From assembly GCF_008370325.1 (NCBI RefSeq), contig NZ_VNIP01000004.1, positions 1 to 64,000 on the forward strand: a stretch of 64,000 nucleotides of DNA. Direction: 5' to 3'. This document shows positions 27,917 to 36,679 of this stretch, in pieces. The position numbers and the translations under genes are program-made. Origin of the DNA: Martinezella tropici (GTDB taxonomy: Bacteria; Pseudomonadota; Alphaproteobacteria; Rhizobiales; Rhizobiaceae). How positions within the stretch are numbered: position 1 is the stretch's first letter; every line of letters begins with the position of its first letter. The notes below the pieces were generated by a model. That model did no database searches, was not told the origin of the DNA, and saw only the letters and a program-made list of their open reading frames with translations.

Positions 27917-28764
27917 TCATGCACCCCGAGCAGGTCGCCAAGCGCATCGCCCAGCATGCTGAAGCCGAAGGCGAGGCAGATGATGGAAAGGCCCGGAAAC
28001 AGCGTGATCCACCACGTCGTGGTAATGAAGCTCTGGCCTTCCGCGACCATGACACCCCATTCGGCAAGTGGCGGCTGAACGCCGAGGCCGAGATAGCTGA
28101 CGGCCGCACCGCTCAAGAGCACAAGCACGGCGTCCGACATGGAAAAGACGATCGAACCGGCAATGGCATTTGGCAGCAGATGGTGGAACATGATCCGGGG
28201 ACGGCTGAAGCCGAGACTGACGGCGGCAACGGCATAGTCGCTGCCCTTCAGCACCAGCATCTGCGCACGGATGAGGCGGGCATAGGAGACCCAGCCGACC
28301 AGGGCCATGGCGATATAGAAGCTGCTCAATCCCGATCCCAGAATGGCGATGATCGACAGCATCAGCACCAGGAAGGGAAAGGCGAGAATGATATCGACGA
28401 TTCGCATGAAGAGCGCGTCGACAATGCCGCCGAAAAAGCCGGCGATGGTGCCGACCGTGGTGCCGATCAGAAACGGGAAGAGCACGCCGATGACGGCGAT
28501 CTGCAGATCGATGCGCGTACCCCAGATGACGCGCGAAAGAATGTCTCGTCCGAAATTGTCGGTGCCGAACGGATGCAGGAACGATGGCGCCTGCAGGCGC
28601 ATGTCGGCATTCTGGAAGATCGGGTCATAGGGCGCGACGGTTGGCGCCAAGATTGCCAGAAGAAGGAAAAACAGAAAGATGCCGCCGCCGAGCGTCAGCG
28701 TCAGGTGCTTCCTGAAGAGTCTGCTCCAGCCGAGGGAGGCGGTCGCTGTCGTGTCGATGCTCAT
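27913..28764 (-). CDS. ABC transporter permease (DppC-type)
   Basis: A 283-residue permease with the N-terminal OppC_N segment (LTLGGGIFLFFLLLAILAPT, PYDPIFQN, HPFGTDNFGRDILSRVIWG) and the BPD_transp_1 core. The ATPase-contact loop is SYARLIRAQMLVLKGSDYAVAA. About six membrane helices. Overlaps both neighbours by 4 bases, so it is translated together with the DppB-type partner and the ATPase. Confidence 0.95.
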   Translation of the reverse strand: MSIDTTATASLGWSRLFRKHLTLTLGGGIFLFFLLLAILAPTVAPYDPIFQNADMRLQAPSFLHPFGTDNFGRDILSRVIWGTRIDLQIAVIGVLFPFLIGTTVGTIAGFFGGIVDALFMRIVDIILAFPFLVLMLSIIAILGSGLSSFYIAMALVGWVSYARLIRAQMLVLKGSDYAVAAVSLGFSRPRIMFHHLLPNAIAGSIVFSMSDAVLVLLSGAAVSYLGLGVQPPLAEWGVMVAEGQSFITTTWWITLFPGLSIICLAFGFSMLGDALGDLLGVHE

Positions 28765-29699
28765 AGCTTCACCCGCGGATCGACGGCGACGGTGACGATA
28801 TCGGCGAGGAAGTTGACCAGCACCGTGGCGCAGGCAAAGACCATCGCAACTCCCTGAACGACCATGTAGTCGCGCGAGAAGATGGCGCGCACCAGCAGTT
28901 GCCCCATGCCCGGCAGGGCAAAGACGCTTTCGACGACGACCGTGCCGCCGATCAGCCAGCCTACGTTGACTGCAAGCAGGTTGATCGTCGGCACTAGTGA
29001 GTTCGGTACGACATGCCGCCAGAAGACGATACCCTCCGGCATGCCGCGGGCACGGGCCGCCGTCGCCACATCCGATTTAAGAGATTCGATCATCGCCGCC
29101 CGCAGGCTGCGGGTCAGCACGGTCGAAAGCGATAGCGCAACGGTGAGAGCCGGCAGAATGAGATGGGCGATCTTCTCGCCGATCGTCGAGCCGTAGCCCG
29201 AGACCGGCAGAACCCCGAGTTGGACGCTGAACAGGATGATTAGCATCAACCCCAGCCAGAAGGGCGGAAAGCCAATGCCGAAGGTCGAGACAACGCGTAC
29301 GATATGATCCGGTGCGCGCCCAACATTGCGCGCGGCAATCGCCGACATCGGCACGGCAATCAGGATCGACAGGATGACGCTCGAGACGACCAGTGCGACG
29401 GTCGGCTCGATCCGCGTGGAGATCAAGGGCAGTACATCGATCTTGTAAAGGATCGATTTGCCCATCTCGCCATTGCCGAGGTTTTTGATGAAATAGAAAT
29501 ATTGCAGCCACATCGGCTGATCGAGGCCATATTGCGCGCGGATGCTGGCAAGTGCTGCCGGCGTGGCGCGCGTGCCGAGGATATTGCGCGCGGGATCGCC
29601 AGGAATGAGGCGGACCAGAACGAAGGTGATGACGCTGATGCCGAAGAGGACGGGAAGGAACTGCAGCGGTCGCGTCAGTATGAATCTATAGCGGTGCAT
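28761..29699 (-). CDS. ABC transporter permease (DppB-type)
   Basis: A 312-residue permease. It has the signature start LPVLFGISVITFVLVRLIPG, GDPARNILG and QYGLDQPMWLQY, then the coupling loop TRSLRAAMIESLKSDVATAA and the end VVQGVAMVFACATVLVNFLA. It pairs with the DppC-type protein to form the channel. The gene lies 51 bases downstream of the first pip-type hydrolase gene on the same strand, so hydrolase and transporter are probably one transcription unit. Confidence 0.95.
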   Translation of the reverse strand: MHRYRFILTRPLQFLPVLFGISVITFVLVRLIPGDPARNILGTRATPAALASIRAQYGLDQPMWLQYFYFIKNLGNGEMGKSILYKIDVLPLISTRIEPTVALVVSSVILSILIAVPMSAIAARNVGRAPDHIVRVVSTFGIGFPPFWLGLMLIILFSVQLGVLPVSGYGSTIGEKIAHLILPALTVALSLSTVLTRSLRAAMIESLKSDVATAARARGMPEGIVFWRHVVPNSLVPTINLLAVNVGWLIGGTVVVESVFALPGMGQLLVRAIFSRDYMVVQGVAMVFACATVLVNFLADIVTVAVDPRVKL

Positions 29700-29750
29700 G
29701 GCGGCGATCGCCCCCTTGTCGTCGGTGGGATTGGATCACCTTAACTTGCA

Positions 29751-30641
29751 TCAGCTTGCCCTATGCCGCGACAGGAAATCGAGGAGCGCCGGATAGTAGT
29801 CCTGCGGGTTCTCGTAGAAGGGCATGTGGCTGGCATTTGCAAAGACCTTGAGTTCGGCATCCTTCAAGGCAAGCTTCATCCTGAGCGCACAGGCCGGCGT
29901 CAACTCGTCATGTTCGCCCGCCGTGATCAGCACCGGAATGGCAAGCTGCGGAAGGTCCGGAATGCGGTTCCAGTCCTTGAGATTGCCGATGTAGAGAAAT
30001 TCGTTCGGCCCCTGCATCGTCTCGTAGGGACCCATGTTCCAATCGTCGAGCGAACGGCGGACGGGTGCCGGCCATTCCGGCAAGCGGCAGACATGGCGAT
30101 AATTGAGGATGGTGACAGCGGCGAGATATTCGGGGTGATTGAAGGTGCCCTGCGCCTCGTGCTTCTGCATCATGGCAACCGTTTCCGGGCCAAGTGCCGC
30201 GCGCAGCCGCTCCAGTTCGGAAATCAGGTGCGGCATGTCGGCGACGGTATCTTCGAGGATCAGCGTCTCAAGGTTCTCGGGATAGGTCAGCGCATAGTCG
30301 ATCGCCAGCCAGCCGCCCCAGGAGTGCCCGAGCATATGGACCTTGCCGAGGCCGAGCGCCTTGCGGAGGCTTTCAGCCTCCTCGACATAGCGGCCGATGG
30401 TCCAGAGACTCCTGTCTGTGGGACGGTCGGAGGCGCCTGTGCCGAGCTGATCGAAGGCGACGACCCTGTAACCCCTATCAATCAGGCAGGAATGCGCCTC
30501 GCGCAGATAGTCGCAGGGCAGGCCCGGGCCGCCGTTCAGGCAGAAGACCGTCTCGGCTCCGCTGCCAAAGCTATAGGCGACCACCTTGTAGCCATCGACC
30601 TCGACGACATGCCGCGCCTCCGGCTCAATTTCACGCCACAT
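29751..30641 (-). CDS. proline iminopeptidase-family alpha/beta hydrolase
   Basis: A 296-residue peptidase S33-family protein. NGGPG at residues 36-40 forms the oxyanion region, GHSWGG (105-110) carries nucleophile Ser107, and GEHDELTP and ASHMPFYE provide the acid and histidine. ATG 30641 is preceded by GGAG; a TTG at 30674 gives a longer but less likely start. It releases N-terminal proline or hydrolyses small amides/esters in related enzymes. It heads the peptide ABC operon and is divergent from the LuxR solo, the arrangement seen in pipR/oryR loci. Confidence 0.9.
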   Translation of the reverse strand: MWREIEPEARHVVEVDGYKVVAYSFGSGAETVFCLNGGPGLPCDYLREAHSCLIDRGYRVVAFDQLGTGASDRPTDRSLWTIGRYVEEAESLRKALGLGKVHMLGHSWGGWLAIDYALTYPENLETLILEDTVADMPHLISELERLRAALGPETVAMMQKHEAQGTFNHPEYLAAVTILNYRHVCRLPEWPAPVRRSLDDWNMGPYETMQGPNEFLYIGNLKDWNRIPDLPQLAIPVLITAGEHDELTPACALRMKLALKDAELKVFANASHMPFYENPQDYYPALLDFLSRHRAS

Positions 30642-30667
30642 TGACAACTCCGGCGAAAGATTCCGCT

Positions 30668-30684
30668 TGCTCAATATTTGAGCA
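30668..30684. promoter_or_regulatory. lux-box-like palindrome between pip and luxR
   Basis: TGCTCAATATTTGAGCA, a perfect 7-base inverted repeat around TAT. Its centre is 35 bases before the pip start codon and 97 before the luxR start codon. Size and placement suit a dimeric LuxR-type regulator, but the sequence is not a canonical lux box. Confidence 0.5.
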
Positions 30685-30772
30685 TGGCTAAATTTTTACC
30701 TTAAACCGCGCTCGGCACCAGCTATAAGAAGTGATAGGTTGGGAGGTCGCAAGCACAGACGGGAACAGCTGC

Positions 30773-31555
30773 ATGTTCGATCAAATCGGAACCATCAGGC
30801 GCCAGTTCACGGCGCATCAGACGCTGGACGGCCGTATCGACCATATTTTCGAGGGCATGAAGGCAATCGGGTTTGAGGCTTTGATCTACGATTATTCGCC
30901 AGTGCCCTACGACCTCGACGGCAAGATCATGATCCCTTCGCTGCTGAAGCTCAGGAACATCTCCAACGACATGTATGAATACTGGTTCGATCGCGGCTAT
31001 TTCCGCATCGATCCGGTACAGCAGGTGGCGCTACGAACCTCCGCGCCGTTCTTCTGGAATTATGATCCCGACGCCGATACGCTGATCAAGCGCTTCATGA
31101 GCGAGGACACCGTTCCCGTCGCGCGCTACCTGAGCGAGCGCGACATGTCGACGGGTGTCACCGTGCCGGTGCACATGCCGCGCGGCGATTATGCGACGGT
31201 CACAGGAATCCGTTTTGGTGCCAACAAGGAGTTCGAGCGCGACGCCCTGCGCTATATCGCCGATTTCAACCTGCTTGCGCATGTCTTTCACGAGACGGCC
31301 TATTCGCTCTTCGATACCGCAGCGCTGAGTGTCGGCAAGATCCGGCTGACGGAGCGCGAGAGGGAATGCCTGCGCTATTCCGCCGAGGGCTATTCCGCCA
31401 AGGAGATTTCCCGCATCATCGATCGCTCGGTGCCGACGGTCGTCATGCATTTGAATGCCGCGGCAAAGAAGCTCGGCGCCAAGAACCGCACCCAGGCGGT
31501 CGTCCGCGCCACCCATTATCGGCTGCTGGACGCGCAGCCATCCTATAACTTGTGA
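30773..31555 (+). CDS. LuxR-family solo regulator of the plant-signal-responsive (OryR/PipR) type
   Basis: A 260-residue regulator with an N-terminal autoinducer-binding domain (about residues 15-165) and a C-terminal LuxR helix-turn-helix (about 195-255, TERERECLRYSAEGYSAKEI). Counting with a constant offset of 10 from TraR/LuxR, Asp70, Pro71 and Trp85 are kept (D80, P81, W95). Trp57 is Met (M67) and Tyr61 is Trp (W71). This pair of changes defines the plant-associated LuxR solos that answer plant compounds rather than acyl-homoserine lactones. No luxI gene is in the window. It sits between two pip genes. ATG 30773 is chosen to match family N-termini. Confidence 0.92.
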   Translation: MFDQIGTIRRQFTAHQTLDGRIDHIFEGMKAIGFEALIYDYSPVPYDLDGKIMIPSLLKLRNISNDMYEYWFDRGYFRIDPVQQVALRTSAPFFWNYDPDADTLIKRFMSEDTVPVARYLSERDMSTGVTVPVHMPRGDYATVTGIRFGANKEFERDALRYIADFNLLAHVFHETAYSLFDTAALSVGKIRLTERERECLRYSAEGYSAKEISRIIDRSVPTVVMHLNAAAKKLGAKNRTQAVVRATHYRLLDAQPSYNL

Positions 31556-31609
31556 TAGCTGCCGCACCCGTTTCGGCCGCGTTATGGTCTGATCCATCGA
31601 AGCCTGGAG

Positions 31610-32524
31610 ATGGAGAGACAAGTGGCCGCAATTCCGACGCAGGAAGCATTTCTACCCTTTCGCGAATACCGGACATGGTACCGCGTCACCGGCTCGCTTG
31701 ATTCCGGCAGGCTGCCGCTCATCGTCGCCCATGGCGGGCCTGGCTGCACACATGATTATGTCGATAGCTTAAAGGGCATTGCCGAAATTGATGGCCGCGC
31801 CGTCATCCACTACGATCAACTCGGCAACGGCAAGTCCACGCGTCTGCCTGAGAAGGGCCCCGATTTCTGGACGCCGGCGCTGTTTCTCGATGAGCTGGAT
31901 ACGCTGCTGAGGCATCTCGGCATTCAGGATCGCTATGCCTTTCTCGGTCAGTCCTGGGGCGGCATGCTGGGTGCCGAACATGCGGTGCGTCGACCGAAGG
32001 GGCTGAAGGCACTGGTGATCGCCAATTCGCCGGCCAACATGCATACCTGGGTCGCGGAAGCGAACCGTCTTCGCGAAGAGCTGCCGCAGGAGGTGCAGGA
32101 TACGTTGTTGAAGCACGAACGGGCCGGCACGATCACCGATCCGGAATATATCGCCGCCTCCCGCGTCTTCTATGATCGCCATGTTTGCCGCGTCGTGCCC
32201 TGGCCGGCGGAGGTTGCCCGGACCTTCGCCACTATGGATGAAGACAATACCGTCTACCGCAACATGAATGGCCCGACCGAGTTTCACGTCATTGGCACGA
32301 TGAAGGACTGGACGATCGAAGACAGACTTTCCCTCATCGAGGCGCCGACCTTGCTGATCTCAGGCAAATTTGACGAGGCGACGCCGCTGGTGGTCAAGCC
32401 CTATGTCGATAGGATCAAGGGCTGTGAATGGGTGCTTTTCGAAAATTCGAGCCATATGCCGCACGTCGAAGAGAAGGATCTTTGCCTGAAGACGGTTTCG
32501 GAGTTCTTGGCGCGGCATGATTAA
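31610..32524 (+). CDS. second proline iminopeptidase-family hydrolase
   Basis: A 304-residue S33-family alpha/beta hydrolase with HGGPG at 41-45, GQSWGG (113-118, nucleophile Ser115), GKFDEATP for the acid and SSHMPHVEE for the histidine. It is homologous to, but clearly different from, the hydrolase at 29.8 kb. A GTG at 31622 has a better spaced GGAGAG and may be the true start. It follows the luxR solo by 54 bases on the same strand, likely co-transcribed. Together the genes give the pip-luxR-pip pattern. Confidence 0.9.
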   Translation: MERQVAAIPTQEAFLPFREYRTWYRVTGSLDSGRLPLIVAHGGPGCTHDYVDSLKGIAEIDGRAVIHYDQLGNGKSTRLPEKGPDFWTPALFLDELDTLLRHLGIQDRYAFLGQSWGGMLGAEHAVRRPKGLKALVIANSPANMHTWVAEANRLREELPQEVQDTLLKHERAGTITDPEYIAASRVFYDRHVCRVVPWPAEVARTFATMDEDNTVYRNMNGPTEFHVIGTMKDWTIEDRLSLIEAPTLLISGKFDEATPLVVKPYVDRIKGCEWVLFENSSHMPHVEEKDLCLKTVSEFLARHD

Positions 32525-32845
32525 GGATCCAATCTTCACGGCGGCCCGGACGAATAAGAGGTGGTCATCTCCTGCAACTATCTCGCCAACCGTTAAGCCG
32601 CAAACAAGGTGACAACGCCCCGTGAGGGCCCAAAACTCGCTATGGATTTTGTCATTCAATTGAATGTGGAGATACCATCATGAACGGGTCGACTAACCTC
32701 GACCCGTTATCGACACGAAGAGTTTCCGCGCGATGACATGATCGAAATGCTGCTCCAACTTCTTTCAAAAGACACGTGGACCGACGCATAAGCCCACACG
32801 CAAGCATCAAACGACCCGGTCGTTCGGATGGCAGGCGAATTGTAC
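32525..32845. other. intergenic region
   Basis: About 320 bases after the second pip gene. Minus-strand frames here show no family character, and nothing else was recognised. Confidence 0.4.
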
Positions 32846-33665
32846 TCAACGAAGTCGGTAGGCCGGACACTCCGTCTGGGCACAACCAAAGTAGAACTCG
32901 CTACACGTCAACGACGAATCTAGGCTCAAACCCCGTTCCTTCCCCGGGTAGCCTCGGGCATTCGAGACAACACGCGTATCGCCGACCATGTAGTCATTTC
33001 GATGATGTACGTGACCATGCACCCACAACGACGGCTCGACCTCGTACAGCAGGTCTTCCAAATCCGAGGCATAACAAGCGGAGAGCGGATCGTGTCGAAA
33101 ACCGACGTCGATCGCCTGTGGAGACGGAGCATGGTGGCAATGACAACTGTCTTCAGCGGTGTAGGTTTTCGCAGCTCTGCCGCAATGAAATCCCGGGTTT
33201 GGACACGCATCCGACAGGCGTCAATCGGCTTGAACATGCGGCATGGTAGCTTTGAGAATTTGATCTTCCTGAAGTCGTTCATTCCGCTTTGGGCGTATGG
33301 CATGCTGACAGCCGGATTTCGACCGAACAGCCGGAAATCGGTCCATAGTGTTCCGCCGATAAACCTGACCCCACCGATCTCCACCCCGTCATTTTCCAGA
33401 AAGTGGATGTTCGAAAAGCCCGCGTCGAATTTGCGGGCATCGCGAATGCTTTCCTCGACGGACGCTGAATAGAACTCGTGATTGCCTGGCACGAAGATGA
33501 CCGGGAGCGCCTGGGCGTAGACGTCGGCAAGCCATTGAATGCTCGGGACAATGCCTTTCGTGCTGACGTCGCCCGCGCAAACTAGGAAGTGGTGCCCTCT
33601 GGCGGGGTCTGCGAAAAGGGTTGTCCGAACTCGAGATGGATGTCGGAGATGATTCAGAGTTTCAT
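32846..33665 (-). pseudogene. decayed metallophosphoesterase
   Basis: A calcineurin-type phosphoesterase of about 250 residues can be pieced together from three frames. It starts MKL, then an in-frame TGA (probably TGG originally), then IISDIHLEFGQPFSQTP with the metal-binding D-x-H. A frameshift near 33590 leads into CAGDVSTKGIV and FVPGNHEFYS. Another near 33120 leads into EPSLWVHGHVHHRNDY (GHxH motif) and RVVSNARGYPG. All metal-ligand motifs are still recognisable, so decay is recent. The end is uncertain; homology stops near 32930. Confidence 0.85.
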
Positions 33666-33865
33666 AACTGTTGTCCTATTGCGGCCGAGCAAAAAGTGAA
33701 AGCCGGTTCAACCGGCCGAATAAAGAGTCAAGAGTGGCAGGCTTGGATACAGCCAAGACATCACGGCCTGAGACAGTTTTTCCGGTTATCGAGACTGAAT
33801 TTAGGATTCAAACGACTGCATCGACAGGTCGATACCCTTCAAGAGCACCACATATCCGCTCGAAA

Positions 33866-35644
33866 CTATGGCAGCTCTTGCTCGTAGAGCTGGTCCATGC
33901 TGAGCGATGCGACTTCGGCAAATGCCGTCTGGTTGCGGACGCGCCCGCCGCTGAGGACGACGACGTCGTCGCAGAACGAGATCGTGCTGCGATGATGGCT
34001 GATCACGATCGTGGTTCGGCGGCCGGCGCGCAATTTCAGCGTCTCGACGATGGCGGCTTCCGACAATCCATCCATGGCGTTGGTGGCTTCGTCCAGAATG
34101 AGGATATCGGGATCGCGAACGAGCGCCCTTGCGAGGGCTATTCGCTGCCGCTGTCCGGCCGACAGGCTGGCGCCCCTGTAGCCGACGAGCGTTTCGTATC
34201 CGTCGGGGAGCTTTTCGATGAATTCATGCGCTTCGGCAAGCCTGGCCGCTTGTTCGGCCTCAGCGGGCGAGGCCTGCTGTCCGTAGGCGATGTTTTCGAG
34301 AATGGTGCCGTCAACCAGTTCCAGGTCCTGGCTGGCAAGCGCGAGCCGGTTTCGCCATTGCGTGGGATCGATGCGGCTGAGCGGCAATCCGTCGATCAGG
34401 ATCTCGCCTTCGTCGGGTTCGACAAAGCGGCACAGCAGGTTCACGATCGTCGTCTTTCCCGCACCCGATCGGCCGATGAGGGCGGTGGAGCGGCCGTGGC
34501 GAACATCGAAGGTGGCGGAGCGCAGCACGACCGGTCGTGCGGCAGAGCTTGGATACCTAAAGGTCACGTCGTCGAATTTTATCTCCCGGCTCAGTCGGGG
34601 AGCCGGCAGGTCTCCAGCCGGCGGCTGCGGCTTGTCGGAGGCATCCAGCAGCCAGTGGACTTCCTCCAGTGAACCGCTCCAGCCCTGCATCTGGCTCCAT
34701 GCCTGCTGCAGGGCGCGCACATGCGGCTGCAGCCGGTACAGCAAGACCACGAAGGCCACGATGATAGGAAAGCTGACCGCCCAGGCCCAGGCGCTGACGA
34801 CCACCGCGAGGAAGAGCGCCGAATGCAGCACCTCGGTCAGCGGCGGCAGCGCGCCCTGGCGGGTCTGCAGAATGAAGCCCGCCTTTCTGACTGTGTTGGA
34901 TGCGCCGTCGAACACGGCCTTTTCGCGTGCCTCCTGACCGAAAATTCGGATCAGCCGTCCGGCGTGAACGAGATGCAGCATTCGGCTGGCAAGTTCACTG
35001 TTGGAAGAAGCGACCTTGCGGCTCGGCATCTTCAGGCTGGCGGAGAGGCCAGCATGCGCCGCCTGGACGAGGATAAGGCCGAGCGCGACACAGAGCGTCA
35101 TCTGCCACGACAGCAGCAGCAGAAAGGCAAGAAGAATGATCGCCGCCGACGCGTTCACGATCGCCGCAAGCACCGTCTGTATCGCATCCGACGCCCGCCA
35201 GGATTCATTGGAGATGATGTTGAGCAGCCGGCCCGGGCTTTCCTGCAGGAAGAATGGATATCCGATCTTCAGGAGCTGATCGGCGAGCGCGCTGCGGATC
35301 GCATGGCCGGCCTTGCCGTGAATGAAGTTGGTAAGGGCCGTATTGGCGAAGGCGAGAATGTTCTTCAAGGTGATCAGCACGAGAATGCAGGCGGCAATCG
35401 CCATCATCCGCTGCCGGTCGTCCAGACCCGACCCGGCCTGCTGGAAGAGGGCGGAAAATCCACTTAGTCCCGTCGGGGCTTTTTCACCGCCGATGATGCC
35501 GAGCATCGGAATGATGAGGCCGATGCCGGTACCCTCAAGCACGGCGCCGATCAGGCCAAGGACGACGACGACTGGCAGCAGCCGGATTTGCCGGCCAAGC
35601 GCCTGTCGCAGGAGTTGCAGACCCGGCAGGAGGAGTTTCAGCAT
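33866..35644 (-). CDS. ABC exporter, fused permease-ATPase
   Basis: A 592-residue half-transporter. The N-terminal membrane domain has about six helices (first LLPVVVVLGLIGAVLEGTGI). The ATPase domain has Walker A GRSGAGKTT, signature LSAGQRQRIALARAL (Ala for the usual Gly), Walker B ILILDEATNAMD and the switch His in VISHHRS. ATG 35644 follows GAGGTGAG. It would work as a dimer exporting a lipid-linked or polar molecule. It ends an operon of an acyltransferase and two glycosyltransferases, so a glycan or glycolipid is the likely cargo (inference). Confidence 0.92.
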   Translation of the reverse strand: MLKLLLPGLQLLRQALGRQIRLLPVVVVLGLIGAVLEGTGIGLIIPMLGIIGGEKAPTGLSGFSALFQQAGSGLDDRQRMMAIAACILVLITLKNILAFANTALTNFIHGKAGHAIRSALADQLLKIGYPFFLQESPGRLLNIISNESWRASDAIQTVLAAIVNASAAIILLAFLLLLSWQMTLCVALGLILVQAAHAGLSASLKMPSRKVASSNSELASRMLHLVHAGRLIRIFGQEAREKAVFDGASNTVRKAGFILQTRQGALPPLTEVLHSALFLAVVVSAWAWAVSFPIIVAFVVLLYRLQPHVRALQQAWSQMQGWSGSLEEVHWLLDASDKPQPPAGDLPAPRLSREIKFDDVTFRYPSSAARPVVLRSATFDVRHGRSTALIGRSGAGKTTIVNLLCRFVEPDEGEILIDGLPLSRIDPTQWRNRLALASQDLELVDGTILENIAYGQQASPAEAEQAARLAEAHEFIEKLPDGYETLVGYRGASLSAGQRQRIALARALVRDPDILILDEATNAMDGLSEAAIVETLKLRAGRRTTIVISHHRSTISFCDDVVVLSGGRVRNQTAFAEVASLSMDQLYEQELP

Positions 35645-35652
35645 GGCGGATC

Positions 35653-36678
35653 TCACCTCAATGAACGGGTTGTCTGTTTGATCTCGTTCGGTTCCGGCTG
35701 TCGGGGGCGGCTCGTCATCGCACATCGTGCGAATTCGAGCGCGCCCAGCACATTCATGGACACGATCGGCCAATGAGACAAGGACACTTCCGGATCGAAG
35801 CGTGGCCCACCCCATAATTCCCGCCAGGCCGAGCGGAAAGTCCAGCAGAAATGACGCAGGAGCCAAGGCGCACCGAGCAGATGCTTCAGACAGAGGCCGC
35901 CATTTCCGAGGCTGTAGCTGCGGTGAAGCCGTTCGATCGCCTCGCGCGTGTTGCGCCCGTGATAATGCAGCACGTTCATGTCGGGAACATATTCGATCGG
36001 AATGCCAAGCTTGAAGGCACGGACGAGATAGTCTGTGTCCTCAGCCGATTGCAGCGCGCTGCCGGCACCGAAGCGCTCGTCGAACCGGCCGACGCGCTGG
36101 GCGACTTCCCGGTGCATCGTCATGTTGCAGCCAAGGATGAAGCCGCCCGGATGGACATCTGGCGTAAAGCGAGCCGGTTCTGGCGATCGTTTGATCGTAA
36201 ACGGCAGATCGAGCGCATTGCCGAGTTCGACACGGCCGCCCCGGATGACGAGGCGCTCTCCGCCCAAGTAATGCTGCTCCAGATCCCGCAGGTAGTGCAG
36301 ATCCACTTCGCAATCGTCGTCGATAAAGATTAGGATGCGCCCGCGAGATCGTTCCATCCCCGCATTGCGGGCGGCGGCCAAGCCGCGGCGTCGCTCCGTC
36401 ACCGGTGTGATCGCGATGCTCGATGTTGTAACGATCCGGGCCAGCCGCTCGGCGGTATCGTCGGTCGAGCCGTTGTCGACCACCACCAGCTCGCTTGTCA
36501 TCGCGCCATGCGCGAGACTGGCTGCTTCGATCGACCGGATGCAGGCTTCGAGCGCCGGGGCGCGGTTGCGGGTGCAGACGATGAAACTTGCCGCTGGAGC
36601 TCGACCGAAGGAAGGACGAGGGGGCTTTGTAGCCTGCCGCATATGCTCCCGCGGATTTTCGGAACCCTCCCCGGCCAT
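35653..36678 (-). CDS. GT2 family glycosyltransferase
   Basis: About 341 residues. The GT-A fold is clear: SFIVCTRNRAPALEACIRSI, VVDNGSTDDTAERL, RRGLAAARNAGMERSRG and the metal-binding IFIDDDCEVD, then a C-terminal half with FILGCNMTMHREV and SAEDTDYLVRAF. ATG 36678 overlaps the region of the upstream stop; ATG 36642 is also possible. It transfers a sugar from a nucleotide donor in surface-glycan assembly. Gap to the ABC exporter is 8 bases. Confidence 0.88.
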   Translation of the reverse strand: MAGEGSENPREHMRQATKPPRPSFGRAPAASFIVCTRNRAPALEACIRSIEAASLAHGAMTSELVVVDNGSTDDTAERLARIVTTSSIAITPVTERRRGLAAARNAGMERSRGRILIFIDDDCEVDLHYLRDLEQHYLGGERLVIRGGRVELGNALDLPFTIKRSPEPARFTPDVHPGGFILGCNMTMHREVAQRVGRFDERFGAGSALQSAEDTDYLVRAFKLGIPIEYVPDMNVLHYHGRNTREAIERLHRSYSLGNGGLCLKHLLGAPWLLRHFCWTFRSAWRELWGGPRFDPEVSLSHWPIVSMNVLGALEFARCAMTSRPRQPEPNEIKQTTRSLR

Positions 36679-36679
36679 G

